Assembly (NCBI GenBank): GCA_910586985.1
Contig: CAJUKK010000001.1
Location: 62,001 to 126,000 of the forward strand
DNA: 64,000 nt
From: an uncultured Christensenellaceae bacterium
GTDB taxonomy: Bacteria > Bacillota > Clostridia > Christensenellales > Borkfalkiaceae
Direction of reading: 5' to 3'
Shown: piece after piece, positions 24,958 through 33,121 of the stretch
How positions within the stretch are numbered: the stretch's first letter is position 1
Layout: every line of letters starts with the position of its first letter
Notes under the pieces: generated by a model
The model's input: the letters and a program-made list of their open reading frames with translations, nothing else
What the model was told of the DNA's origin: nothing
Databases searched by the model: none
Translations under genes and position numbers: made by a program

Positions 24958-25268
24958 CAAAGTTTTATGACTGCAAGAATTGCGGCAAAAGAATTAGTAT
25001 TCGCCAAGCCGTGAAAAATGCGCTTATCGCTTGCCCGAAGTGTGGGGAAGATTTACCGCAAAAAGAGATAATGCGGATATATCGCGACGCGGGACTTAGA
25101 GTGTTCGTTATGGAATGTCTCTGCGGAGAGAAATACGCGATCGTGCCACCGAGCGGAGAATTTACGTTTAAGTGTAAGTGCGGGCGGGAGCTGCTCTCGA
25201 TCCGTCCGCGGAAGATCGGCGGGGTTGAGTTACCGAGGTATATCGAAGCTGCCGCAGGGAGCGAATAA
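24954..25268 (+). CDS. Double zinc-ribbon protein of the element
   Basis: 104 residues from ATG 24954 (tcggaggtgcgtc upstream). Two zinc-ribbon-like units: CKNCGKR (residues 7-10) with CPKCGED (30-33), and CLCGEKY with CKCGREL, the second pair in a CxC arrangement. Between them is a helical linker. Such proteins bind nucleic acids or act as small regulators. No enzymatic domain. It overlaps the previous stop and ends 18 bases before the first surface-protein gene. Confidence 0.65.
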   Translation: MTKFYDCKNCGKRISIRQAVKNALIACPKCGEDLPQKEIMRIYRDAGLRVFVMECLCGEKYAIVPPSGEFTFKCKCGRELLSIRPRKIGGVELPRYIEAAAGSE

Positions 25269-25286
25269 CAGAATTTTGGAGGAATT

Positions 25287-26450
25287 ATGGCAAAGAACTA
25301 TTACTACAACAAAGGGAATACGAAGCGCGGCGGCACGGCGAGTGCACGTCGCGATAATACGTTTACATGGAAGATCGTATCGCTTGTACTGGCGATCATC
25401 TTAATGGCGTTTACGGTGTTGGCGGTGTTCGAGCTCGCCACGCCCTACAAACCGTCGCACGGGTTCAAGCCGCAGGTGCAAGCACCCGCAACGCCCGATG
25501 AAGGAGAGGAGACGGAGCCCTTTTTGCCGCCGATCGACGAGAACGGTGAAGAGCTGAAAACAGACGGTACGGCACAGGCAATGCCCGCACGAATGGTATT
25601 CAGATCGGTAGCTCGGAACATGAGTGAAACGAGCGAGGGCGGAGTTTCCACACAAGCGGGAACGAGCGTAACGCTCACGGCAACGATCACCCCTGCAGAC
25701 GCAGATAACAAAAAGGTGGATTGGTCGGTGAAGTATGAGGACGGCTCTACTGTGGGGGCAGCGGCATATATTCAAGTGAGCCCCGTCTCGGACGGTGCGC
25801 TTACGGCGACGGTCACGAATTATGCCGCATTTTCGAAGAGGATTATCATCACGGTAACGTCAAGAGATAATCCGTCTGTATCTGCGTCCTGCACGTGCGA
25901 TTTTTTGGCGCAGATTTCGAGCGTGAACGTGTCCCTTACGAATGGCGGAACGGTCAATAAAATTGTGATCGGTGACGGCAAGACGTACACGGTGAACGCA
26001 ACGCCCGTACTAAGCGCAGGGACGATCAGTCCCACTACGACGATTACGTACAAGTCTGAAATCGGTCAGGACGGCGGGGCGAACGATCCTTCTACTAATT
26101 TTCACTATGCAATCGTAAATAACGGATTTCCCATGATAGCAAAGGACGTTTTTGCGGATAAGAACAGCTTTGTCTGCACGTCAGATTTCCCGACGCAGAT
26201 TACAAGCTCGATCATCGTTATGCCGCCTTTGGATCAGACGCCAACGTATCTGAACGCCTTTAAGAAGGCGGTGGCGGCGTGTACGGGCGGCAATCATTTC
26301 TATGTATGCGCGACGGTAACGGCAACCTACAACGGAACGGAGCTGAACACGGTGACGGGCAAGAAAGGCTATAAGTTCGACGCGGCGGCGATGAAAACGT
26401 CTGTAACGGGGCTCACGCTCGGCGACGATACATTGATGTTCGGAGTATGA
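25287..26450 (+). CDS. Membrane-anchored Ig-like-domain protein (surface/virion candidate 1)
   Basis: 387 residues. A basic cytoplasmic N-terminus of 27 residues is followed by one transmembrane helix (residues 28-49, WKIVSLVLAIILMAFTVLAVFE), a Pro/Glu-rich stalk, a bacterial Ig-like (Big_2-like) domain (TSVTLTATITPADADNKKVDWSVK...VTSRDNPSVSASCTCDFLA) and a beta-rich C-terminal domain with three Cys. It ends in VTGLTLGDDTLMF, a motif shared with the next two products. The ectodomain should face outside. Candidate minor virion or adhesion protein. The Ig domain is clearly related to that in the product at 27057. Confidence 0.65.
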   Translation: MAKNYYYNKGNTKRGGTASARRDNTFTWKIVSLVLAIILMAFTVLAVFELATPYKPSHGFKPQVQAPATPDEGEETEPFLPPIDENGEELKTDGTAQAMPARMVFRSVARNMSETSEGGVSTQAGTSVTLTATITPADADNKKVDWSVKYEDGSTVGAAAYIQVSPVSDGALTATVTNYAAFSKRIIITVTSRDNPSVSASCTCDFLAQISSVNVSLTNGGTVNKIVIGDGKTYTVNATPVLSAGTISPTTTITYKSEIGQDGGANDPSTNFHYAIVNNGFPMIAKDVFADKNSFVCTSDFPTQITSSIIVMPPLDQTPTYLNAFKKAVAACTGGNHFYVCATVTATYNGTELNTVTGKKGYKFDAAAMKTSVTGLTLGDDTLMFGV

Positions 26451-26458
26451 GGTGAGTA

Positions 26459-27064
26459 ATGTCGAAGAGAAAGACAACGGGTGATACCGTAGTAAAAAGC
26501 CTCATTGTGGCAGCGATCGTCATCGCGGTATTGGCGGTAAGTTTTCTTGTAGCGTGGTACTGCACGGGCGGAGGGTGGTTCGGCGGGCAAGTTCCGCCCA
26601 CCTTCACCGTCACGGTGGAAGGGCAAGAGTACGGCAAGAGCTTTTCGAAGCAGATTTTGTACTCGGGCACGGAGATTGAGGTGAATCGCCCGCTCGGTGA
26701 GGATTACACCGTGGAGATCACGGCAACGCAGACGAGCAACGTCGTGGTGCAGACGGGGGAGAGCCTTATCAAATGGGCGGAGCTCGACGCCGACTTCAAC
26801 AAGGGTTTCGAGATCATCAAAGCAGATGACCGTTTTACGGTGCAGTACACCTCCTTTGAGGATATCGTGACGAAGGCAACGGGGTTGACAGAGTTTGAGA
26901 TATCGGGCGAAACCTCGGACGAGCTGTTTCAGATGAGGGTCGCCTGCGCCAACTCGGAGATCATAATCAGCTTCGGCGTGAGCTTTCCCGTCGGCGGCTT
27001 AGAGTTTGACAACGATCATATCATTTTTACGGACACAGAACAGGGAGGAGTAAATCATGAATAA
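26459..27064 (+). CDS. Membrane-anchored protein (surface/virion candidate 2)
   Basis: 201 residues: a basic start (SKRKTTGDTVVK), one transmembrane helix at about 14-35 (LIVAAIVIAVLAVSFLVAWYC), a glycine-rich joint (TGGGWFGGQVPP) and a beta-rich ectodomain. The C-terminus, VGGLEFDNDHIIFTD, repeats the motif closing the flanking proteins. Ribosome site aggtgagta. The stop overlaps the next start by eight bases. Same topology as its neighbours, without the Ig-like domain. Confidence 0.62.
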   Translation: MSKRKTTGDTVVKSLIVAAIVIAVLAVSFLVAWYCTGGGWFGGQVPPTFTVTVEGQEYGKSFSKQILYSGTEIEVNRPLGEDYTVEITATQTSNVVVQTGESLIKWAELDADFNKGFEIIKADDRFTVQYTSFEDIVTKATGLTEFEISGETSDELFQMRVACANSEIIISFGVSFPVGGLEFDNDHIIFTDTEQGGVNHE

Positions 27065-28127
27065 AGCAATAAAGTTCGGTGCAGTAATGGGCGCGGCGGC
27101 AGCGGGCACGCTCGGCGTTATGGCGGTGGTAAACAAGCCGTCTGATACAAATACGCTATACATTCCCGCAGAAGTGACGGGGAGCGGCGTTGTGGACGGT
27201 TTCGGCAATGAGCTCACAAGCGGTAATACATACGCTATGCCGACCTCGGTCGTTTACACGGCGACCACACGAGAGAGCGCGACGGCGAGCGAGGGGATCA
27301 CGCTTTCGGTAAAGGTAACGCCCGCCAACGCCGCGGATAAGTCGATCGACTATGCCGTGAATTGGAAGGACGAGACGAGCGAGTGGGCGACGGGAAAGGT
27401 TGTCACGGACTATGTGACATTAACGCCGACTGCGGACGGAAGCACGGTATCAACGTTAAAATGTCTGCAAGAGTTCGGGGAGCAAGTGATCGTTACCGCT
27501 ACGAGCCGCCAAAACCCGAGTATTTCCGCGACGTGCACGGTGGACTTTGCGCAGCGCGTCACAGGCTACACGGTGAAGCTCGGCACAACGGATATTTTCG
27601 CAAGCGGTGAGGATTACCGCTGCATGTTTACGCTCGCAGATACGAGCAACACGGGCGGAGAGATTTCCGCGAGCTATACGTTGAATGACGTTTACACGCT
27701 CGGCGGAGAGTTCACGCAGAGAGTGGAACTTGATCCCGTGAATGGAGTATGGAACACGGGCATTATCGCAAGCGACGTGATAGCAAATGCGATCGGGCGG
27801 TCAATTACGTTCGATAAGCGGCTTTTCCAAGACTACACGGTGTACTACAAGGCGGACAGTTCTCCGAACGGTTTGGAGAGTGCAAAGCTCTTACGTGACT
27901 GCACGGACGACGAGCTGAAAGATATTTTTGCTAAGACCGATTGGAGCAATCTCTTCCTGTGGACGCTGAAATACACGGTCACGAGCACGAATGGCGTTCA
28001 GATGACGGTATCGAAGAGAATCGGGTGTATGGGCTATTTCGTGCCGCCCGTCATGGTGTCGGGGTTGGAGTTCGAAGAGCCGAATATCATTTTTAAGGAC
28101 GTAACGAATGGGGCAAACGGGAATTAA
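27057..28127 (+). CDS. Ig-like-domain surface protein (surface/virion candidate 3)
   Basis: 356 residues with a short hydrophobic N-terminus (KAIKFGAVMGAAAAGTLGVMAVV) that may be an anchor or signal. The Ig-like domain (ITLSVKVTPANAADKSIDYAVNWKDE...VTATSRQNPSISATCTVDFAQRV) matches the one at 25287 in length and key residues, so the two are paralogues. A second domain with Cys follows, ending in VSGLEFEEPNIIFKD. A good ribosome site (gggaggagtaaatc). Its 3' end overlaps the next gene by 20 bases. Confidence 0.65.
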   Translation: MNKAIKFGAVMGAAAAGTLGVMAVVNKPSDTNTLYIPAEVTGSGVVDGFGNELTSGNTYAMPTSVVYTATTRESATASEGITLSVKVTPANAADKSIDYAVNWKDETSEWATGKVVTDYVTLTPTADGSTVSTLKCLQEFGEQVIVTATSRQNPSISATCTVDFAQRVTGYTVKLGTTDIFASGEDYRCMFTLADTSNTGGEISASYTLNDVYTLGGEFTQRVELDPVNGVWNTGIIASDVIANAIGRSITFDKRLFQDYTVYYKADSSPNGLESAKLLRDCTDDELKDIFAKTDWSNLFLWTLKYTVTSTNGVQMTVSKRIGCMGYFVPPVMVSGLEFEEPNIIFKDVTNGANGN

Positions 28128-30102
28128 AAAGTTCATGAGAATGGGCGGCGCGCTCATTCTCACCGCTCTATTGGGGCTGTCAATGCTTGTCCCTTCGAAG
28201 TATGAGGCGCGGGCGGAAAGCTCCAACGCATACGATCGTACGGCGATCGAGGACGATCTGAAAGGGGTTGATCTGAACGGCTATCCGAAGGACGAGAGCG
28301 GCACGCCGTCGCTCATTACCTTTTCGGAGTACTGTTACTCCGCCAACGAGAAAGTGGCGCAAAAGTACGGGCTGTACTTCTATGTGTACAATCCCACGGA
28401 AACGCCGTTAAGTGTCAAGGTGCGGGCAAATGAAATCAACATGGCAACGTCCTATGACAGTGCAGGAGAGCCGCAGGGGTACGACAACTGCGCACTTACC
28501 TTCTTGGACGCTTCGGACGATCACCGCTTTTACAAGTTCAAACTATCGGAGAGCGCGGGAACATTGAGCCGTGCACGTGCATATGCTGCGGCGCATGATG
28601 GCGTACGACGGTATGACTTTGTCGGCTTGCAGCTGTGGGCGGCAGGCGCGAGCGGAGCGCAGGATTACGCTCTTTCCGTCACATACCGTTGCACGGGCTA
28701 CGGCGCGGGCTGTGATCCCTTAGGTAGTCAGACGAGCACGCTCACCTATGACGCGCACAAGTTGGAGACAATCGCGCTCGACATTCATCAGACGTATTAC
28801 CGTCAAGAGGGGATCAATCAGAACGGCGCAGGACACCACAATCAATTATCAAGCGTGTACTTTTCGATCAACAAGGAGCGGCTTGCGTCTTATGGGGATT
28901 TGTATGCAGTCAAGTGCACATGGGACGAAGCAAGGACAGCTCCCGTCATCGTGACGAAGGATCAAGCGGTTTACGATTGGACGGAAAGACAGCTCGGGCA
29001 AAAGAATATTTCGGGCGCGCGCGGCATTTTTGCAAACCTCTCAAATGCAATCGGACAAGGCGCACATACGGCGGATTGGGGTTGGGCACCCAATTATGAT
29101 CCTGCCAACGGACAGACGGGCGGCGTTGTTGTCAAGGACGCAACTCCTGCGGGCTATGTGTTTAAGGCGAATTGTGAAAACGTCAAGGATCGCAATGTCA
29201 CGCGTGAGGAATTGCTTGCTTGGATAGCGGATCATAACTCTGCCAATTACCTTTTTACCTACCAAGTGGACGAAGGGCGAAAGTACGGAAAACAAACGCA
29301 TACTTTCCATGCCGATGAACCGTTTGACATGCTATCGTTCAATTCCACGTCGAGCGGAGGAGAGCAGTTCCTGCTCGCTTGGCAACAGTTTTGGACGGGT
29401 AAAAAGTGGGATTGGGGCGGAGATGATCTTGCGATCGAGCCTATTAAGAACGTGACGGAGAAAGACTTCAAGAACACGGACGCGGCAAGTGCAAGTGAGC
29501 TTTTCGTCAATAAAGATGATTTTGCGGACTTTAAGAAGTATTATGACACGCATAATGAGACCGAAAACGTGTTTTTGTTGAGATTTGCCGTCACGGATTA
29601 TTACAGCGATACGGTGTCGGTAGTTACGCCCGCCGAATGGTATGAAGTTTGGGAGTATTTACCTTGGGCAGACGGCGTAAATATCGATCGATCATCTACC
29701 TATATGTCGCAAGAGACGGTATTCAGGCAGTTTGATATCATCGAGCTTACCTTCCTAAAAGAGGGGAAGGAAACGGTGATCGGCGCAGTGGCAAGCCCCG
29801 TGGATATTATCGGCGGGATAGACGCGCCGAACTTTGAGGACACGGGCTTTTGGCAATGGCTGTGGAATCTCTTGAAAAGTATTCCATGGTGGGGTTGGTT
29901 ACTTATTGCGATCGTTGTAATCGGATTGTTGTGTCTGATTAAACCCGTGTTTGAGATCGTCGCGGCAATCTTAAAAGGGGTAGTATTTATTATCATGTTG
30001 CCCTTCAAGGCGATTGGTGCGATCATTGACAACATTTCCGCACACGGAAAGAGGAAGAAGAAAAAAATCAAAAAATCGGAGGATTTAGATGAAGACGACT
30101 AA
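28108..30102 (+). CDS. Large secreted, C-terminally anchored protein (pIII-like topology)
   Basis: 664 residues, the largest product of the element. The signal peptide at residues 1-36 (ALILTALLGLSMLVPSKYEARAES) has an Ala-x-Ala-like cleavage zone. The ectodomain of about 550 residues is aromatic-rich with paired Cys (CYSANEK, CTGYGAGC). Near the C-terminus comes a Trp-rich stretch (FWQWLWNLLKSIPWWGWLL) leading into hydrophobic segments at about 591-640 and a Lys-rich tail. Signal peptide, large ectodomain, C-terminal anchor and short basic cytoplasmic end is the plan of filamentous phage adsorption protein pIII. No sequence-level match to pIII is claimed. Confidence 0.65.
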   Translation: MGQTGIKKFMRMGGALILTALLGLSMLVPSKYEARAESSNAYDRTAIEDDLKGVDLNGYPKDESGTPSLITFSEYCYSANEKVAQKYGLYFYVYNPTETPLSVKVRANEINMATSYDSAGEPQGYDNCALTFLDASDDHRFYKFKLSESAGTLSRARAYAAAHDGVRRYDFVGLQLWAAGASGAQDYALSVTYRCTGYGAGCDPLGSQTSTLTYDAHKLETIALDIHQTYYRQEGINQNGAGHHNQLSSVYFSINKERLASYGDLYAVKCTWDEARTAPVIVTKDQAVYDWTERQLGQKNISGARGIFANLSNAIGQGAHTADWGWAPNYDPANGQTGGVVVKDATPAGYVFKANCENVKDRNVTREELLAWIADHNSANYLFTYQVDEGRKYGKQTHTFHADEPFDMLSFNSTSSGGEQFLLAWQQFWTGKKWDWGGDDLAIEPIKNVTEKDFKNTDAASASELFVNKDDFADFKKYYDTHNETENVFLLRFAVTDYYSDTVSVVTPAEWYEVWEYLPWADGVNIDRSSTYMSQETVFRQFDIIELTFLKEGKETVIGAVASPVDIIGGIDAPNFEDTGFWQWLWNLLKSIPWWGWLLIAIVVIGLLCLIKPVFEIVAAILKGVVFIIMLPFKAIGAIIDNISAHGKRKKKKIKKSEDLDEDD

Positions 30103-30451
30103 GAAAAAGGCAACGCGGACGAGCTCGTCCGCAATGGCGCCTAAGAAAGCGCTTAAAAAAACGACGGCAAAAAAGCCCGCCGTGCAGGCGAAGAAAACGA
30201 CGGTAAAACGCTCATCGGCGCGGCGCGCTCCCGCTAAGATCAAGAAAAAGGATATTTTTGCGGGCGCAACCGAGGTCGCAATCACGGACAATAAGATCAT
30301 CGTTACGCGGCAGGCGTCTAAGAACGCGCAGGGGAAGTTCGAGAAGCGCGAGGTGCGGGAGTATCACGACAAGACGCTCGCGAACTTGAACGCGCTCAAT
30401 CGCAAGCTCTCTTCGGAAGAGATGAAGAAGGTAAGCGTCAAGTTTAAGTAA
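30089..30451 (+). CDS. Highly basic histone-like protein
   Basis: 120 residues. The first 55 are Lys/Ala/Ser/Pro-rich like a histone H1 tail (KKATRTSSSAMAPKKALKKTTAKK). The rest (DIFAGATEVAITDNKIIVTRQASKN...YHDKTLANLNALNRKLSSEEMKKVSVKF) looks like a small folded domain. The charge suggests binding to DNA, for packaging or condensation. Ribosome site ggaggatttag. It overlaps the preceding gene by 14 bases. Confidence 0.6.
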   Translation: MKTTKKKATRTSSSAMAPKKALKKTTAKKPAVQAKKTTVKRSSARRAPAKIKKKDIFAGATEVAITDNKIIVTRQASKNAQGKFEKREVREYHDKTLANLNALNRKLSSEEMKKVSVKFK

Positions 30452-30508
30452 AGGACAAAGGAAAACCCGCCTGCGGTGAACAGGCGGGTATTACCAAAGG
30501 GGTACACA
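30452..30508 (+). terminator. Hairpin between the two basic-protein genes
   Basis: CCCGCCTG (30470-30477) and CAGGCGGG (30481-30488) form a short strong stem-loop, with tattacc after it rather than a U-tract. It may attenuate transcription or stabilise the mRNA upstream of the ribosome site aaagggg. Confidence 0.45.
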
Positions 30509-30895
30509 ATGGCAAAGAATGATACAAAAAAGTCGCCGAGCAAGGCTGCGTCGGCGAAGGCAATCACGGTTACGATAAAATTTCTTCCCGATAGCAATGG
30601 TGGGCACCACCATATCGTTATAGAGGATATTGACGACAAGCACGTATCGGTAGGGCTTACGACGCACAAGAGGAAGGGAAAAGGCAAAAAAAGCGGTAAA
30701 AACTATACCTTGTCAAAAAGCCCTCTGAATGACGGAAAAGAATCTTATATGCGCCGTCAGGGAACTGTAAAGCCAAAGAAGTCGTATCAAGGTGCCAAAA
30801 AGGGCAAAATGACCGAGAAAGATTATCGGCAGGCAAAAGTTTACGGCGATAAAGCCAAAGCAAAATATTTATCCCCAAAGGGCAAAAAAAAGTAA
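30509..30895 (+). CDS. Basic protein of the element, unknown
   Basis: 128 residues from ATG 30509. A Lys-rich start (KNDTKKSPSKAASAKA) is followed by a short beta section with three consecutive His (GGHHHIVIEDIDDKHVSVGLTTH) and a long Lys/Gly-rich end. It could bind nucleic acid or be packaged with it. The HHH run might bind metal, but nothing around it supports a nuclease. Function unknown. Confidence 0.55.
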   Translation: MAKNDTKKSPSKAASAKAITVTIKFLPDSNGGHHHIVIEDIDDKHVSVGLTTHKRKGKGKKSGKNYTLSKSPLNDGKESYMRRQGTVKPKKSYQGAKKGKMTEKDYRQAKVYGDKAKAKYLSPKGKKK

Positions 30896-31017
30896 CGACG
30901 TGCCAACCGATCTTACGACGGTAAGCCAGACTTTCGCAGAAGTCGTCGCTACTGAAATTACTATAACATATTCAACGACGGAAGTCAAGGGGATTTTCAA
31001 AAAAACAGTAAAAAAGA

Positions 31018-31863
31018 ATGATCACATTCATCATCGGAGACAATGGGACGGGAAAGACCGCGCTTGCAACGTACTTTTTGCAAGAGAAATACATAAACGA
31101 GGGCGAGGAGATTTTGCGCAAGAGCTGTGAGCTCATCAGAGAGACGAACGCAGAGCTCGGCACGAATTACTCCCTGCCCGATAAAGTCCCGTTTTACACA
31201 GCAAATTTTCGTGCCAAATTGCACGTCGGATATAAAGAATACTACGAGCCGTACTTTCTCAACGGTTACTACTTCGGCGTCGCCAACGAGGAAATGGACA
31301 CGCAGTTCGTGCCTCCGTTCAGTGTGTTGGTGTTCGACGAGGCGCAGCGCATTTTCAACAGCAGAGAGAGCTCGACATTTCCCGAGTTCGTGAGCTACGC
31401 CTTCGAGATCCACCGTCATGCTCGATTAGACATTACGCTGATCGCACAGCGCGGCATGTTGATCGACTGCAATATCCGCGAGGTCGGCGTGCACGTCATC
31501 GAGGTCGTCTCCATGGAGAACGAGAAGGATATCGCAGGGAACGTCTTTCGCTCGACGTGGCATTGTCGAGAGTTTGACGATTGGTCAAGCGCAGAGGCGT
31601 ATCTGAAGAGCGGTGAAAAGACGTACAAAGAGACGACATACACGAACGAGGGGAGTAGTATTTACGCGAGTTACAACAGTTTTGACAAACTCACGGCGTT
31701 TCTACCGCCAAAGGGAAAGGATTTCAGCTATTTGCCTTACGAGAAACCCGCAGATGTTAGCGAGCGCGAGGCGAAGTTCTATAACACGGCGCGTCCGAAA
31801 GAATATAGAAGCAAGCCGAAGCTAAAAGCGGAGAATAAGACAAAGGGGAGGGATACAGTATGA
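31018..31863 (+). CDS. Zot-like P-loop ATPase (filamentous phage assembly/packaging type)
   Basis: 281 residues. The N-terminus is MITFIIGDNGTGKTALATYFL with Walker A GDNGTGKT; Walker B is SVLVFDEAQRIF; a sensor-like strand ITLIAQRGMLID follows, then the VGVHVIEVVSMEN strand typical of Zot/pI proteins. This order (ATPase start at residue 1, hhhhDEaq, hhaQ) is that of zonular occludens toxin family proteins, which in filamentous phages power virion extrusion. Unlike classical Zot there is no transmembrane segment after the ATPase, so membrane contact would need a partner. The start lacks a clear ribosome site; a frame from 30900 overlaps it but is not convincing. Confidence 0.72.
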   Translation: MITFIIGDNGTGKTALATYFLQEKYINEGEEILRKSCELIRETNAELGTNYSLPDKVPFYTANFRAKLHVGYKEYYEPYFLNGYYFGVANEEMDTQFVPPFSVLVFDEAQRIFNSRESSTFPEFVSYAFEIHRHARLDITLIAQRGMLIDCNIREVGVHVIEVVSMENEKDIAGNVFRSTWHCREFDDWSSAEAYLKSGEKTYKETTYTNEGSSIYASYNSFDKLTAFLPPKGKDFSYLPYEKPADVSEREAKFYNTARPKEYRSKPKLKAENKTKGRDTV

Positions 31864-32543
31864 TAGACGAATTAGAGGGCTTGCAAGATAAATTTTATCA
31901 CTTATTAAATAATTTGAAAGAGGCAAAAGCCTGTTTTACAGGGCTTGATGAGGGATATGCCCTCTTTGCCCAAAACATTTTGGAACAGTACAAGCTCGAA
32001 TATGAGTTGCTCGATCTCAAAGGTCGAGTGGGAACAGAGCAGGCAATCGATAAGCTCAAGGCGAGATATTATCGTCTTGTGCCGCAACGTTGGGAAACCC
32101 GCTTTTTACATAGAAAGAAACAAAACTATGCTGCGACGTTAATCGATATCGAAGCAAACGAAGACGCGGCGAAATTCTTTGCTGAAGTTGAAGCGCATAT
32201 TGCTGCTGAAGTTGATAGGCGACTTGCGGAAGATCAAGCTGTAGCAGAGGCGGTCGCCGAACCCGAGGAATGGATTATTGAACCGATAGAGGCAGAGGAC
32301 GAAGAAACGCCCGATCTCGAGCTTATGGATTACAGCGAAGGGGAAGAGGGCGCGGTTGCCGAGACTGAACCTGAAGAGGGGGACACACCGCCCACAGAGC
32401 CGCTAAGCGGCGATCAGACACCGAATGAACCTGCAGAGCAGAAAGAGGGCGAGCCCGTTTCTGAAGCTGAAGAGGAAGCGGAGGAAGAGGCGCGGATCAT
32501 GCAGGAGTTTAAGAGAAAAAAGAAAAAAAGCAAACAGAAATAG
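31860..32543 (+). CDS. Acidic protein coupled to the Zot-like ATPase
   Basis: 227 residues, start overlapping the ATPase stop (ATGA), ribosome site ggagggatacag. The N-terminal 125 residues are helical (LEGLQDKFYHLLNNLKEAKACF...YYRLVPQRWETRFLHRKKQNY). The rest is an extremely acidic low-complexity region (Glu, Pro, Asp) ending in KRKKKKSKQK. The coupling suggests it partners the ATPase, for example as an adaptor replacing the missing membrane part, but no membrane segment is present. Function unknown. Confidence 0.55.
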   Translation: MIDELEGLQDKFYHLLNNLKEAKACFTGLDEGYALFAQNILEQYKLEYELLDLKGRVGTEQAIDKLKARYYRLVPQRWETRFLHRKKQNYAATLIDIEANEDAAKFFAEVEAHIAAEVDRRLAEDQAVAEAVAEPEEWIIEPIEAEDEETPDLELMDYSEGEEGAVAETEPEEGDTPPTEPLSGDQTPNEPAEQKEGEPVSEAEEEAEEEARIMQEFKRKKKKSKQK

Positions 32544-32642
32544 AGGACTTGATTTGCGCTGCATGTGCTGATGAGAGCCGTTGCACGTTGCCGAAGTACT
32601 CTAAGCGGAGGACTTAGCAAAAATGGCCGATTCAAGTCCTCC
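32543..32642 (+). repeat. Copy A of the element repeat with terminal hairpin
   Basis: GGACTTGATTTGCGCTGCA (from 32544), 29 bases, GAAGTACTC (32593-32601), five bases, then GGAGGACTT (32607-32615) which pairs with AAGTCCTCC (32634-32642). It begins two bases after the stop of the acidic protein gene. A partial unit follows at 32697 (GGAGGACTTGA...GAAGTACTC, 19 bases between). Confidence 0.9.
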
Positions 32643-32754
32643 TCACAGGCGAGGACTTGAAGGTGCACCTTTGTCTTAATCAGCGGCGTGCAATATGGAG
32701 GACTTGACGGCAGCGCGCCCGGACACGAAGTACTCCAAAAAGGTAAGGAAAAAT

Positions 32755-32967
32755 ATGAATGCAGTAAAGGCAGAAATGCTCGAAAAGAAGTGTACGCAGC
32801 TCTACCGCATTTTGGAAGAAGAGCTTGCACGCGGCGCAAAGCGGCTTGATTATAACGAGCTTGCGAAGCGGTTGGACTGCGCACGCTCTACAATCCGATA
32901 TAACGTAGGTAAACTCATGGACGCGGGTGTCATCGGCATACGCGGCGGTAGGCTTTATCTGAAATAA
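32755..32967 (+). CDS. Small winged-HTH protein
   Basis: 70 residues from ATG 32755 with aggtaagga upstream. RLDYNELAKRLDCARSTIRYNVGKLMDAGVIGIRGGRLYLK is a helix-turn-helix with a C-terminal wing, full length for a one-domain regulator. It lies between two copies of the 71-bp repeat, so those repeats are its obvious candidate targets. It may regulate replication or the downstream initiator-like gene. Confidence 0.7.
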   Translation: MNAVKAEMLEKKCTQLYRILEEELARGAKRLDYNELAKRLDCARSTIRYNVGKLMDAGVIGIRGGRLYLK

Positions 32968-32968
32968 C

Positions 32969-33087
32969 GGAGGACTTGATTTGCGCTGCATGCGCCGATC
33001 GGCGGCGCGCGACGTCGCTGAAGTACTCCATACGGAGGACTTTGCGGCGCTCGAGCAAGATCTGTCGTCCTCTTCGATGAGGACTTA
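32969..33087 (+). repeat. Copy B of the element repeat with terminal hairpin
   Basis: GGACTTGATTTGCGCTGCA (from 32971), 29 bases containing CGCCGATCGGCG, GAAGTACTC (33020-33028), five bases, GGAGGACTT (33034-33042), then GTCCTC/GAGGAC (33066-33083) forming the hairpin. It lies 35 bases upstream of the replication-type gene's start codon. Confidence 0.9.
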
Positions 33088-33121
33088 GCGAACGTACTAA
33101 CAAAAAAGAAAGGAGAGGCGC

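Noticed and set aside
30900..31130. 76-codon frame overlapping the start of the Zot-like gene
   Set aside because: The first half looks protein-like, but it runs 113 bases into the ATPase gene in another frame and its end translates as nonsense. It is unsupported as a gene.
31018..31863. Zot-like product read as a toxin
   Set aside because: Enterotoxic activity is a property claimed for the C-terminal part of Vibrio Zot; only the ATPase core is shared here.
24279..33087. Repeat copies considered as a CRISPR array
   Set aside because: Only three copies, far apart and in both orientations, with no regular spacers and no cas genes.
32543..33087. Repeats considered as a diversity-generating retroelement or retron
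   Set aside because: No reverse transcriptase is encoded anywhere in the element.
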